DNA from: Haematococcus lacustris
Taxonomy: Eukaryota > Chlorophyta > Chlorophyceae > Chlamydomonadales > Haematococcaceae
Direction of reading: 5' to 3'
Assembly: GCA_030144725.1 (NCBI GenBank)
Contig: JASKMD010000016.1
Span: forward strand, 673,075 to 737,074
DNA: 64,000 bases
The notes under the pieces are model-generated. The model was not told where the DNA came from. It worked only from the letters and a program-made list of their open reading frames with translations, and ran no database searches. Below, in pieces: positions 27,301 to 37,257 of this stretch (positions are counted from its first letter, which is position 1; each line of letters begins with the position of its first letter). The translations under genes and the position numbers were made by a program.

Positions 27301-28996
27301 CCCCACCGTCGCCTGCCCCCCCCCCACCCTCGCCTGCCCCCCCCCCACCCTCGCCTGCCCCCCCCCCACCGTCACCTGCCCCCCCCCCACCCTCGCCTGC
27401 CCCCCCCCCACCCTCGCCTGCCCCCCCCCCCACCGTCACCTGCCCCCCCCCCCACCCTCACCTGCCCCCCCCCCACCCTCGCCTGCCCCCCCCCCACCGT
27501 CACCTGCGCCCCCCCCACCCTCGCCTGCCCCCCCCCCCACCGTCACCTGCCCCCCCCCCACCGTCACCTGACCCGCCCCCACCGTCGCCTGCCCCCCCCC
27601 CACCCTCGCCTGCCCCCCCCCCCACCGTCACCTGCCCCCCCCCCCCCCTCACCTGCCCCCCCCCCCACCGTCACCTGCCCCCCCCCCACCGTCGCCTGAC
27701 CCCCCCCCACCCTCGCCTGACCCCCCCCCACCCTCGCCTGACCCCCCCCCACCGTCACCTGCCCCCCCCCCACCCTCACCTGCCCCCCCCCCACCCTCGC
27801 CTGCCCCCCCCCCACCGTCACCTGCCCCCCCCCCACCTCACCTGCCCCCCCACCACCCTCACCTGCCCCCCCTCCCCCCTCGCCTGCACCCCCCCCTCCC
27901 TCACCTGCACCCCCCCCTCCCTCGCCTAGACCCCCCTTTCCCTCACCTGCCCCCCCCCCTCCCCCACCTACACCCCCTCCCCCCTCACCCCCCAACCCCC
28001 GTCCCCCACCCCCACCCCCTCCTCCCTTGCCAACAGCTTGTGCCAACATAGCAACAGTCTGGCTCCCATCACCTGGTAGGTGGGCAGCAGGCACAGGTGG
28101 TTCGCTGCATCACCAACAGCTCTGCTAGCTCCACCACCGTCAGCCTGTGTGGGGCATTGTGCTGTGCAGGACAGAGCGTTATGGTAATTGGCTCAGACCC
28201 AGCGACCAGCCGGATTGTCTACAATACAACTCCTTACCCCGGCGTATTGTTTGGCCCCATCCCAGGCAATGGCAGAAGCGTCACCTTCACCACCTGCTTT
28301 TCAGGTGCTGCGGGCCGCCTGGTCAGCTCAGCCAGACCAGGGTGCTGTCTAGCTGAGCCTGGTGCATCACCTCATGCTCACAGTAGCGCTGCAATCTTGT
28401 GCCCATTGGCAATAGCTCCTGGCGAGATGGTGTTGTTGGCCGCGGTGGTGGCTGCAGAGAACATTGATTGGGATTCTTATCTTGAGTTGTTTGAGGCTGC
28501 CAATACTACGGGTCTTAGATATTGTGGTGGCCCATTCGACTTCCCGGTGGGTGCCTGCCACCGCCCTGCCACCGCCCTGCCTCCGCCCCTGCCATAGCTC
28601 TTGCCTGCTGTTGGTAGCGGCAGGGATCAGGCCTGACTTCTCATAGGTGGATCTCCCTCCCATCTGGGTCACCCCTATCATCACACTTGCTGTAGTGGCT
28701 AATGACGATGGCAGAGAAGCAAGGCTTGGCATGCAGAGGTGGTGTTGTTGTGGCATATGGATAGCATGCTGCACCACCTGCCATTGCCATGCTGCCCTTG
28801 CTGTACTGGACCCCGCCGCCCTGACGACTTGTGTCTAGGGGTTCTGGCACTCCACCGCCTGCCCGCTTGCTTGGTTGTGCAGGTGGCCGCCAATGACAAC
28901 ATCTTCCCGTCTCCCTGCAACTTTGGCCCAGGACTGTCCACCATGACCTACACCCTGAGGACTGGGACGACCTATTGGGTGGTGAGCACCCCTTAG
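24338..28996 (+). CDS. secreted Ser-Pro-rich extracellular-matrix-type protein with PPC-like domain
   Basis: Exon 24338-24404 encodes a signal peptide (MPDRCRCLAMSYTALLAWLM) and joins exon 24558-24907, which starts after GVSAQ, a likely cleavage site. Exon 25028-25200 completes an N-terminal globular part with many N-glycosylation sequons (NTT, NTS, NDS, NRT, NVT) and a conserved-looking VAQLLRDYLNDSSIVVQVADFC. Exon 25548-25709 ends in SPPPSPSPP text, exon 25991-26168 is Pro-rich, and the next exon, from 26333, is the PPPPSPA array. All these junctions keep frame. Later exons 28097-28304 (VVRCITNSSAS.., NGRSVTFTTCFSG) and from 28883 (VAANDNIFPSPCNFGPG.. TMTYTLRTGTTYWVV) resemble a pre-peptidase C-terminal (PPC)-type beta-sandwich. 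The architecture fits algal hydroxyproline-rich wall glycoproteins. Exons between 28305 and 28882 and the true end are uncertain; reading through gives stop TAG at 28994-28996. Confidence 0.68.
26378..27890 (+). repeat. 21-bp PPPPSPA-coding repeat array with poly-C tracts
   Basis: About 70 copies of a 21-bp unit (tca/tcg cct gcc ccc ccc cca ccg/ccc) encode SPAPPPP. Each unit carries a C run, usually nine bases, sometimes 8, 10, 11 or 12. From the exon start at 26333 the Ser-Pro frame stays open until a TGA at 27293-27295, where C-run length has shifted the frame. Other frames then remain open as HPRLPPP or TVTCPPP text. Homopolymer length error in the assembly is an obvious risk. Confidence 0.93.
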
Positions 28997-29542
28997 TTGT
29001 GGGGCAACTGCCTGCTGCTCACCACCATTGCCGCCCACCACCAGGCCTAATTCAGCACATATCTCCCTTCAACGAAAGGGGTGCGTTGTCTAGGATCCCA
29101 ATTTGTTGTTTTGGACAGTTGCTAATTCCCTGCTTCCCCCCCCCTTCTTTGGGCGGTGGCACAACAGATGTTGGCATAAAACACATGCTTTTTAGAAAGC
29201 AACAGCTTAGACAGTGTTTCGTGCACGCATCACTCAGCCACATTAGTAACAGTGTTTTTAAGAATCGCGGCCAAAGTATGTCGAATGTCAATTTTGGTAA
29301 CGACTTCGTGCATAGAAATAATTAAGCCTCCCACCCCATTGATTTCGCATCAAAACCATATAATCCACTTAGTCCATGGTCTTGGCCTCTCCTTTAGTGG
29401 CCTTATCACCTGACCACGTCACATGGAGCACTGAACCTCGCTCACATATTCATGGTCCTCCCATGCTGCTGCTTTGGCCAAAGCAAGCACACCGCCTTGG
29501 CCGGCTGCACGTGTATGAGCAGTCGCCCCTCCCCTCGACATG
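28997..29542. other. no supported gene
   Basis: This stretch is more AT-rich than the genes upstream. A segment around 29236-29262 (acattagtaacagtgtttttaag) resembles one near 59651 (aattagtaacagcatttttgag), which suggests a short dispersed repeat. Nothing else was identified. Confidence 0.4.
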
Positions 29543-29719
29543 GTAGGGGTAGGGGTAGGGGTAGGGGTAGGGGTAGGGGTAGGGGTAGGGGTAGGGGTAG
29601 GGGTAGGGGTAGGGGTAGGGGTAGGGGTAGGGGTAGGGGTAGGGGTAGGGGTAGGGGTAGGGGTACGGGTAGGGTAGGGGTTAGGGTTAGGGTTATAATT
29701 AGGGTTAGGGTTAGGGTTA
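29543..29719 (+). repeat. interstitial telomere-like tract (TAGGGG then TTAGGG)
   Basis: About 23 copies of GTAGGG/GGTAGG-phase TAGGGG units run from 29543. They are followed by a few variants and then by TTAGGG units in two short blocks separated by TTATAATTAGGG. The tract ends in TTAGCG at 29719, directly against the 3' end of a broken transposase frame on the minus strand. Confidence 0.92.
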
Positions 29720-30498
29720 GCGTGCAACAAGCAGCTTGTCTAGGTCATAGCCGCGTGCCACACATGTGCGCTTGTAGTCAGGCAAGAGGACACGCTCGAA
29801 AAGCTGCATGTGGTTGTCCTCCGTCGCCCAGTGGGACGGTGTGGCGGTGACATTATGACCTGCTGCATCTGCTGCCACTCGAGCTGCCAAGGGTTGCCAT
29901 GCCTTCACATGCTTTAGCTTGCCACCGGGGGTGTTGAGGTCGGTCTTGCCCTCGTAGATCAGCTGCATTGGCAAGACATGCTCAGAGGCCTTAACAATGA
30001 GGCACACTTATGCCCTTCTTCTGCTCAGAAGTTGCCACGTACACCTGCTTGCCGCCCTGCTTACTGAGCGTAGTGCTGCCGGCCATGGGTGCGAAGAAAT
30101 CAAATGTCTCGTCCATGGAGTAGAAGAGTTCAGGGGGGACTCCCTTGGCAAACACGAGAAGTGTTGCCTGCATGTTCATGTCATCCACCAGACGCTGCCA
30201 ATTGGCAGGGAGGTGCTGGCTGTCTCCAGTCCCTTTCCTGCAAGGCATGTCCATACAATGTGTGGGCAATGTACGGAAACTGCACATGAAGCTACTCACC
30301 TTGTCACCCAATTGAACTGGTGCTTTAAGAAGTCACGCACGAAGTGAGCTGACAGGTACAGCGGACCACCATTGCTTGCTAGAAGTTGGGGCTCCCTCTG
30401 CTGAAAGGCAGCCATCATGATATTGCGCGCCGTCACATGGTTCGGGGCAACACCCCTTTCCCGCAGAGCCTAAAGGCGGTCCTTGATCTCAACCTATA
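29720..30498 (-). pseudogene. DDE transposase, pogo/CENP-B-like, truncated and disabled
   Basis: Reading minus from 30498, a coherent coding sequence gives VEIKDRL, an in-frame TAG at 30471-30473, then ALRERGVAPNHVTARNIMMA and HFVRDFLKHQFNWVTR. An intron follows at 30238-30299 (GTGAGT...TGCAG), then KGTGDSQHLPANWQRLVDDM, the first catalytic Asp in YSMDETFDFF, and STLSKQGGKQVYVATSEQKK. The frame shifts by one near 30000 and continues VCLIVKASEHVLPMQLIYEGKTD. The text stops at [11 protein letters not shown] against the telomere-like tract, before the second catalytic Asp. The DET and GKT motifs and the helix-rich N-terminal part are typical of DDE_1 transposases. It carries three lesions: nonsense, frameshift and truncation. 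MITE 1 lies 46 bp upstream of its first readable residues. Confidence 0.75.
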
Positions 30499-30544
30499 TG
30501 AACGGCCCGCATGCACTATGCTGGGTTAACATTGGCCAGCATCA

Positions 30545-30829
30545 CACTCCCAGGACTTAGTCCCTGCATTTGTCCCTGCATTTGACCGACCTTGTCTGAT
30601 CAGGCTGAAATTTTGATAGATGGTAGTTTGCAGAAAATAACATATATTTTTCACAAAATGCATTTTAACAAAATCAACAGCTGTTGCGATGTGGCCCGCA
30701 ACATATCCCTTTATTTTTTCCCGAAATATCTATTTTATTCCTGCAAACTACCATCTATCAAAATTTGAGCCCGATCAGAGAAGGTCGGTCAAATGCAGGG
30801 ACAAATGCAGGGATTGAGTTCTAGGAGTG
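30545..30829. mobile_element. MITE 1 of the CACTCC family (285 bp)
   Basis: The ends CACTCCCAGGACTTAGTCCC and, inverted, CACTCCTAGAACTCAATCCC form long imperfect terminal inverted repeats that reach almost to the centre (for example tagatggtagtttgcag against ctgcaaactaccatcta). The flanking dinucleotide CA is present on both sides. It has no coding capacity. The subterminal word gtccctgcatttg is shared with MITE 2 and the foldback element. Confidence 0.85.
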
Positions 30830-31284
30830 CAAAAGCAGCAACCATTAATAACATTAGCAACCTCTTGCACCTTCAATAGGAAGAAGTTGCCAAGCGTGGC
30901 TCTCCTGCTAGCGGTGGGAACACGGTGGTGTCCTGCGCCCAGGAATTGCAATTGTTGAATCGGGAAAAGTAAACATTGTTTTGGCTCGGGAAAGAGTATT
31001 TGATTGTAGTCTTCGAGGCCTCGCGAATCAAAAGGGAGAGTACGGTAATCATTCCCGATTTCCACAAGGACAAAAAGCGATTCGGGATAGGGAAACAAAA
31101 GGGTGAGTACGGTAGGGCTAGTGCCCTTGTTAGGAGGTTAAGTTCACCCAAGGGCACCATGCGAAGCCCCGCACTTGCGCCATGAACTGTTGGTTCTAGT
31201 CTGACCTCAACAAGCGGTCCTCATCCTGACCTGTTCGGGGCTTCCAGCCTTCAGGCCTGTTGGGCTTGCTGTTGTCAAGCCCAT
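30830..31284. other. AT-richer unique segment between two MITEs
   Basis: Bases 30880-31180 differ in composition from the neighbourhood. They are open on the minus strand (95 codons from 31160) and partly on the plus strand (69 codons from 30976). Neither product is recognised. An organelle-derived insert was considered but cannot be supported. Confidence 0.35.
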
Positions 31285-31629
31285 CACTCCTACAACTCAA
31301 CCCGTGCATTTGTCCCTGCACTTTGCCGACCTTGCCTGATCGGGCTGAAACTTTGATAGATGGTAGTTTATAAATTATAAAACATAATTCTCAAGAAAAA
31401 TATTCTGAAAAGATCAAAAGCTGTTGCGCTGTGGCCCGCAACCTATCCCTGCACTCATCCCTGCACTTACGTCACAAGGCCACAGCGCAGCCGCCTTTGA
31501 TATTTGTAGAATATTTTGTCTGAAAAATATGTTTTTATTTCTGCAAAGTACCATCCATCAAAATTTAAGCCCGATCGGACAAGGTCTGTAAAATGCAGGG
31601 ACAAATGCAGGGGTTACGTTCTATGAGTG
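31285..31629. mobile_element. MITE 2 of the CACTCC family (345 bp)
   Basis: It begins CACTCCTACAACTCAACC and ends in the inverted form (...GAACG..TATGAGTG mirrored). Flanking AT on both sides could be a 2-bp target duplication. Inner arms include gggctgaaactttgatagat and its inverse. The centre has a second palindromic pair around gctgttgcgctgtggcc / ggccacagcgcagc. It is non-coding. Confidence 0.83.
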
Positions 31630-33073
31630 ATCTCTCATGGGGCTGGGGGCTGGTGTGGAACTCATCAAGTGTCACCGCCTTGCCACGCAACCTGTTTGTT
31701 GGCTTGCCGCTGTTGAGCCTCTCCACCACCTTGCCGGCAGGACGGCCATGGTCCCGGCCGGCCATGGCACCACGACGGCCATGGCACCAGCCGGCAGGAC
31801 GGCCATGGCCCCCCACCCACCTCGCATGCCAATGCCAACATTGCCAAAGAACACTAACAACTGCTTGCGGTAGCCTATGGCTGCCCCTTGCAGTGTGCTA
31901 ATGCACGCTTCGCAACCTGTAGTGGGGGTGGTGACCTTGCGTTTAGGCTGCACTGAGCTCAGGTAGGTCTCACCTGGGATGTCCAGCATCAGGTTGCACG
32001 GGCATTACACCAACACGCAGCATGGCAATGGTATGGCATTGCACCATCAACCGGGTTAGGACCCGAAGCCAGCAGCATACCATGAAGCAGGTGTGGTTCA
32101 GAAGCTACAAACCTCCCTCTTCTTGCGAGAGGCCGGGGGATCGACACCCGCAAGGGACCAGAAATGCTTGGCATAATCGATCTCTCTTGAGGGCAGTGCC
32201 CGCCATCGTGCGGGGTGGGAGTGGGAGTGGAGTAGGCTAGTTTCCTAGGAAATTCAGGAGGGTAGACACGTTTCCGAGCCGGGGCGTGTCGTGCTGTGAG
32301 AGCGCCCTTCAGGCATACGTCAGCCCGCGGGGGCCCTCCCAATGGTGTGAAAGGCCAGAAGCGGCGCGCGGTTCCTTAGTGCACGCCCCTGAAGCTTCGG
32401 GGGGAGTAGATTTCTTTCTTTCTTTCTTCTTCATTCTGGCATTGCACCCAACTATGCCACCCCGCCCCGTCATGCTGCACTGCTTGCCTGGCTTCTTGCG
32501 CTTAGTAGGCATCGTCTATAGCATCAATACAAAAATCTAACTGCAAGTGTTATTCACCTGCGTGTGCTTGCCTGACCGCAGGCTCTACTTGGGGGTTTGT
32601 TTGGCCCAGTAAGGGACCGAAGAATAATGGCGATGACTGGTCTCTAGCTCACTCTGGTGGCTGTGCGGCGCTCCTGACAAAATCTGGTGCGCCGCTGCCG
32701 ACAACATGTTGTGACATCATAACATGGGCATGCTAACATAGGCGGTGGGTAGCATATCAGTAGATGTGAGCTGATGTAACATTGATGCTAACGATCAGTT
32801 AAAACGGGTAAGGTGTGACCCGAACCTAGTGTTGCCTTATTACCTTGGCATTGGCATGGCCTGACCTGGTGCAGCCTGATGAAGTGCCTAAACTGCCTGT
32901 CGTACAAGTCTCAAAGCTGCCCGGCCACACCTTTCATTGCGGGTGTGATGCAAGGAGGTGCCTTGTCAACTTTGCGGGGTGCCTGGTCTGCCCTCTGCTC
33001 GCATGCAGGCCCTGCCTGGAGCAGAAAGGTAGGGCAGAGGGTGTGGGAGGGGCTTGCACTGGAGCTTGTTTAC
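31630..33073. other. no supported gene; small local repeats
   Basis: The word acggccatgg recurs several times at 31740-31810, and a TTTC microsatellite lies at 32408-32430. A 117-codon minus frame (31989-32342) has no recognisable motif. The stretch 32990-33040 (acceptor-like CATGCAG, donor-like AAAGGTAGGG) could be a small exon beside which the LTR element at 33074 inserted; this is only suggestive. Confidence 0.4.
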
Positions 33074-33403
33074 TGTTACAGTTCAACTTCAGACCTGGTA
33101 TGCATGAGCTTTGAATGCGCTTGCAAGTCTTTTTAGCCTTGCATGCGTGAGATGTGACTTTCGGTTTACTTAAGCTGAGGCAAGGCAGGATTCGGGATGG
33201 ATTGGATGCACGGAGGATGGCATTCAAACATACTACTCGGGATCACTGATTGGAGAACTAAGAAGAATGTAGAGACATGTAAGGATGGATCCTGGCGACT
33301 CGATGTCTGAAGCGCGCTACTTCCAGAGTACGAAAGCATCAGCAACAGCCACTAAGCAGCCACTACCACTGTCGGAATAGATTCTGGCCTCCGTCGCCAG
33401 CCA
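33074..33403 (+). repeat. 5' LTR of LTR element 2, left part (330 bp)
   Basis: Homologous to 58934-59263, sharing diagnostic bases (gatggattggatgcacgg, gattggagaactaag) that differ from the LTRs of element 1. It ends in the LINE target duplication CCGTCGCCAGCCA (33391-33403). Confidence 0.95.
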
Positions 33404-33511
33404 AGAAGAAGAAGAAGACTACGCCGGTATTCACCGGCGTGCATTAAGGGAGGAGCAGCCGCCTGGGGCGCGGCCTGCTCCCACCATAAAGCTCGAGAAG
33501 TAACCGACCCC

Positions 33512-34915
33512 CTACCCCCCCCCCTTCCTAGTAGCTCTAAGTCTATAGCTTGTTTTGGCAATGGTGTGGGCTGCTTCTGCTGCATGTCTCGTGAGCTTGT
33601 TTAGTAGTTTTGTGGCGTTGGTTTGAGTGACCCCAAGGGCTATGAGGTGTTGACGTGTGTGTGTTTCATAGGTAATACCGCCTATACCCAGTAGGATTGG
33701 TCTGATCTCGACCATGTGGCCTATCTTGCGCATGGTGTGTGCCAGTTTTGTGTGTTGGTTCAGGGCCTTGTCCAGTTGCTCCATCCACCTCGAGTCCGCA
33801 CAGTATTTAATTTCTATGATGGTGATCCGTTTAGTGGCTTTGCCGCGTTTGCCCGTCTTCCTTTGTGGCGCCACCATGAATATGTCCGGTCTGGTAGTGT
33901 TTTTGGTCGCTGTTGGTTTCATGCCGAGTGCCCGTAGCGTGGTGTGTAGTGTGTCGTTAGGGAGGTCAAGGTTTTCTCTAGCGCCCTTCTCCCAGCTGCC
34001 GGTGTCCGCAAACCGGATGCATCCGCCCAGGGTTCCTTTGCTGATGGCTTTGGCGATGAGGCGGCCAGCTCCGTTGTGCCTTTCTTGCACGAGTGGCAGG
34101 GTCTCGCTGCAGCCCGAGAGCAGGTGTGTGGCACTGTCGGCCTCCCCACAGAGGGGGCAGCGGTCGTCTGTCGCCTGCTTCCAGCGCATAGCTAGTTTTT
34201 GGTTGTATAGTCCTCCGGTACGGTAGAGTAGGGCGGTCCTTTGCGCGGGGATGGAGATGGTCGCATCGGTCATCACTCTTTCGCCCGCTCCTTTTGCCGC
34301 GGCTTTGGTGATATCTTGGGTCATCTGATAGTAAATGCTGTCTTGGTTGGCGAGGCCTAGCTTGTGCTTGCTGTGCATGTGTGCTCGTACGCTGTGTCGG
34401 CAGTCCGGCAGTGGGGCGAGGTTTTCGCCGTCGGTCCCGTTGTTTAGCCAGATACCCCTCTCCTTGGGTGTGGTCGGGTGGTACTCTAGTGTGTTTGCCT
34501 TCTCCGGGTGTAGCGCTGCGTGTTTAGCAAGGGCATCAGCGCCTTCGTTGCCGATGATGCCCGAGTGGGCCCGGACCTTGTAGAATTGGGTCGTGACGGG
34601 GCTGTCGATGATGAGGGTGGCGATGTCCGTCAGGATGTCGTTGTGTCTATGATTGATGAGGGACATCGGGTTAGCCAGGGCTCGGCGGATCTGATAGAGA
34701 GAGCATAGGCTATCGGTGGCGATGCGTCTGGCCCCCGCTTTGAGTGCCGCGTGTATCGCTGTGAGTTCTGCCTTGTTGATGGTGTTGTTTTCCAGGTCGT
34801 TCATCGCAATGGTAAGTAGGGCGTTGCTTTCCGGGATATAGACCCCCGCCCCGACGCGCGCCGGGTCTGGCTCGGATGTCTTAATGCAGCTACCGTCAGT
34901 GTACGCTACTGTGGT
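33512..34915 (-). CDS. LINE polyprotein, C-terminal part: RNase H, zinc knuckle, PD-(D/E)XK-like nuclease
   Basis: This is the last part of the LINE frame; it ends at a stop at 33512. The RNase H domain is complete from YTDGS (first Asp) through NKAELTAIHAAL (Glu) and RIATDSLCSL (Asp) to GIIGNEGADALAKHA (last Asp), so all four catalytic acids are present. Downstream is a C-x2-C-x7-H-x4-C zinc knuckle (CPLCGEADSATHLLSGC, about 34110-34165). The C-terminal domain has RPDIFMVAP followed by ITIIEIKYCADSRW (about 33795-33890), the PD...ExK pattern of restriction-like endonucleases. The frame is open upstream across the insertion site of LTR element 1, where TEWTT (38303 side) joins VAYTDGS. RNase H would remove RNA from the cDNA hybrid; the nuclease role is inferred. 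Confidence 0.88.
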   Translation of the reverse strand, partial: TTVAYTDGSCIKTSEPDPARVGAGVYIPESNALLTIAMNDLENNTINKAELTAIHAALKAGARRIATDSLCSLYQIRRALANPMSLINHRHNDILTDIATLIIDSPVTTQFYKVRAHSGIIGNEGADALAKHAALHPEKANTLEYHPTTPKERGIWLNNGTDGENLAPLPDCRHSVRAHMHSKHKLGLANQDSIYYQMTQDITKAAAKGAGERVMTDATISIPAQRTALLYRTGGLYNQKLAMRWKQATDDRCPLCGEADSATHLLSGCSETLPLVQERHNGAGRLIAKAISKGTLGGCIRFADTGSWEKGARENLDLPNDTLHTTLRALGMKPTATKNTTRPDIFMVAPQRKTGKRGKATKRITIIEIKYCADSRWMEQLDKALNQHTKLAHTMRKIGHMVEIRPILLGIGGITYETHTRQHLIALGVTQTNATKLLNKLTRHAAEAAHTIAKTSYRLRATRKGGG

Positions 34916-35276
34916 TGTTACAGTTCAACTTCAGACCTGGTATGCATGAGCTTTGAATGCGCTTGCAAGTCTTTTTAGCCTTGCATGCGTGAGATGTGAC
35001 TTTCGGTTTACTTAAGCTGAGGCAAGGCAGGATTCGGGAGGGAATGGATTCGCGGAGGATGGCATTCAAACATACTACTCAGGATCACTGATTAAAGAGC
35101 TGAGAAGAATGTAGAGACATGTAAGGATGGATCCTGGCCACTCGATGTCTGAAGCGCGCTACTTCCAGAGTACGAAAGCATCAGCAACAGCCACTAAGCA
35201 GCCACTACCACTGTCGGAATAGATTCTGGCCTTCGCCGCCAGCCATGTATACTGCTGCCCCGGCTATACTATAACA
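34916..35276 (+). repeat. 5' LTR of LTR element 1
   Basis: 361 bp, TGTTACAG to CTATAACA. It carries family-internal variants (gagggaatggattcgcgg, gattaaagagctgag) shared with 37937-38297 but not with element 2. Confidence 0.96.
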
Positions 35277-35485
35277 TTTGGTTTCCTCGCATCGATCATC
35301 AGCCTGTGTTCTTGCCTAACGCAACGCAGTAATCGAGCTTTTGAGATACTTTTGGGCAGTACCTCCGGTGCAAGAACGCCGAAGGCTCAAGCTACCGCTG
35401 ACCCATCGCAATGTAAGCTTGCCCAGCTGCTCAACTCGCAGCGCTGACCTGCAGTGGTTGTACCTGCAGTGTTTCAGATGCCTAC

Positions 35486-35574
35486 CCGCGAAAGCGGTGC
35501 CCACCTGCGTTAGCAGTGACTCCCCGCGAGAGCGGTGTTTACCTGCGTTAGCAGTGCTTTACCTGCGAAAGCAG
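35486..35574 (+). repeat. array of five 12-nt mini-hairpins at 19-bp spacing (LTR element 1 leader)
   Basis: CCGCGAAAGCGG (35486), CTGCGTTAGCAG (35505), CCGCGAGAGCGG (35524), CTGCGTTAGCAG (35543) and CTGCGAAAGCAG (35563) each form a 4-bp stem with a 4-nt loop. Loops GAAA and GAGA fit the GNRA consensus; GTTA does not. The second stem pair alternates C-G and T-A, so pairing is kept. The array lies in the 5' leader, about 200 bp after the LTR. Confidence 0.85.
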
Positions 35575-37257
35575 TGCTACCTGCTGCTTGCAGTGAACTA
35601 GGACAACATCGCTCGACATCCGTACCTCGCAGCCCAAGTTCGACACGCAGCCCAAGACAGGCGGGCTGGAAGCCCTTCATCACCTTCGTTAACATGCAGC
35701 CCAGTTACAGTTTGCCAGCAGCCTGCGTGCACCTCCATCAACCCCGCCACCACCCTCACGATACGTTGACATTGTAGAGCCAGCCATGTTTAATTGGCTT
35801 CTACCAGTCCATTAGGGCACACAGTCGGGCCAAAACACCAAGCACGGTACCATCAAAGCCATCAGCACAGTAACAAACCATTACTGTCACAAACATTACT
35901 GGCTCGACAACCTGAGCACACCACCATCAACCCCAACCCACCATCACGTCATAAGACATCATTCCTTCTCACAACAACAGCACCAGCCATGTTACAAGGC
36001 TGTGTCTCCACCCTCCATTGTTACCTGGCACACTGCCACACCTTACTTGGACCCGGGCCAGGTATGCACAGCATCCACGGCCAGGTCAGGATCAAACCTC
36101 CTACCACAGAGTTGTAAGGCCCAGTTACACACCACTGATCACAGTCCATTGGCTCAATCTACCATCAGGCCAACCCATCAGGCCAACCCACAACCCAAGG
36201 CATCAACCATCATGGTTACAATCATCTCAGTCTACAGGCTCAGCCTACCCTACAACAGAGCTCAGTCATAAGGTCAACCACGCGGCATCAAGCCTTGCAG
36301 CCACAAAGGCACAACAACCACAATCCTTTACAGGTGGTAACAGTGCACAACCTGAGCACAACCCAGTTTCACAACATCACCACATCAGACCACTGGCTAT
36401 ATCACATTGGCAGCAAACACATCACTACCCTAACCATGAGACACTAAACGCCATGAGACCGCCACAGTCCTTTCTTCACCTCCACCTGTAGAAAACACGA
36501 CATACCACCACAATCAGCATGCAGAAGCAATGACACAGAAGCAGCAAGCAGCTCACTGGTCAGCATCCTCACAGATTGAACGTCACCACAGAGGCAGAGC
36601 AGAGCGCAACCAACCACGACGGATATACGCATCCACTAAACAGCCAGCCAATGCAAGCTGTTGTCTCCAGCTGCCTACCTGAAAGCACATCGCCAGCTGT
36701 ACAGCTGTGACCACATAGCTGAGACCAGCTGACCCAACAGCCGAGCTGTGAGCAATCCATTGTCACCAGCTAACTACAGCTGCCCAGCTGAGCGCACCAT
36801 CATGACAGAACATCTAGCTACAACAAGCATCTACTGCTACCCAGCCAGGATCAATACCGTGGACAACCTGCACAGCAGGTCAGTACATCAATGGCATGAC
36901 AAGCAGAGCTAGGCCAGCTCAGCAGCCAGCCACGACAACCAAGCCGCTAGCTACATAGCTTGCGCACACTCACACGCACAGCACCAGCCAGCGGACGCGC
37001 TCTCACGCCGAGCTAACTTCCATCTGTACACCTCCGTCTTGGGAGTGAACACAACTGAAGGGCGTTCCGTCGTCCTGGGCATACATACCCAAAAACTCCA
37101 GGCATTCCAACTGCCACGGGAACGGAGTCGCTCTCCGCACCCCATCCTCAACTGCACATCGATGAGCAATCAGCGGCTGCAGATCCACAGTACCAGCGCC
37201 TCCTAGCGGCTGCACTGGCTGGCAAATCACGCCAGTTTTCAAATCCAGGGAAAACTC

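Noticed and set aside
26266..28094. Minus-strand Gly-rich (GDGGGGAGEG) and plus-strand HRHLPPP frames as genes
   Set aside because: Shadow frames of the 21-bp poly-C array; the frame-consistent exon chain supports only the PPPPSPA reading on the plus strand.
29452..29850. Arg-Gly (RGRGRG) and Pro-Thr (PTPTPT) proteins
   Set aside because: They are translations of the TAGGGG telomere-like tract.
31989..32342. RNA gene or ribosomal spacer in the ccgggggatcgacacccgc region
   Set aside because: No cloverleaf, rRNA-like core or terminator could be recognised by eye.
33074..33403. Solo LTR fragment unrelated to downstream sequence
   Set aside because: Its diagnostic bases match the LTR at 58934, its missing 31 bp are at 56478-56508, and the flanking TTTAC is duplicated at 59295; it is the left part of a split 5' LTR.
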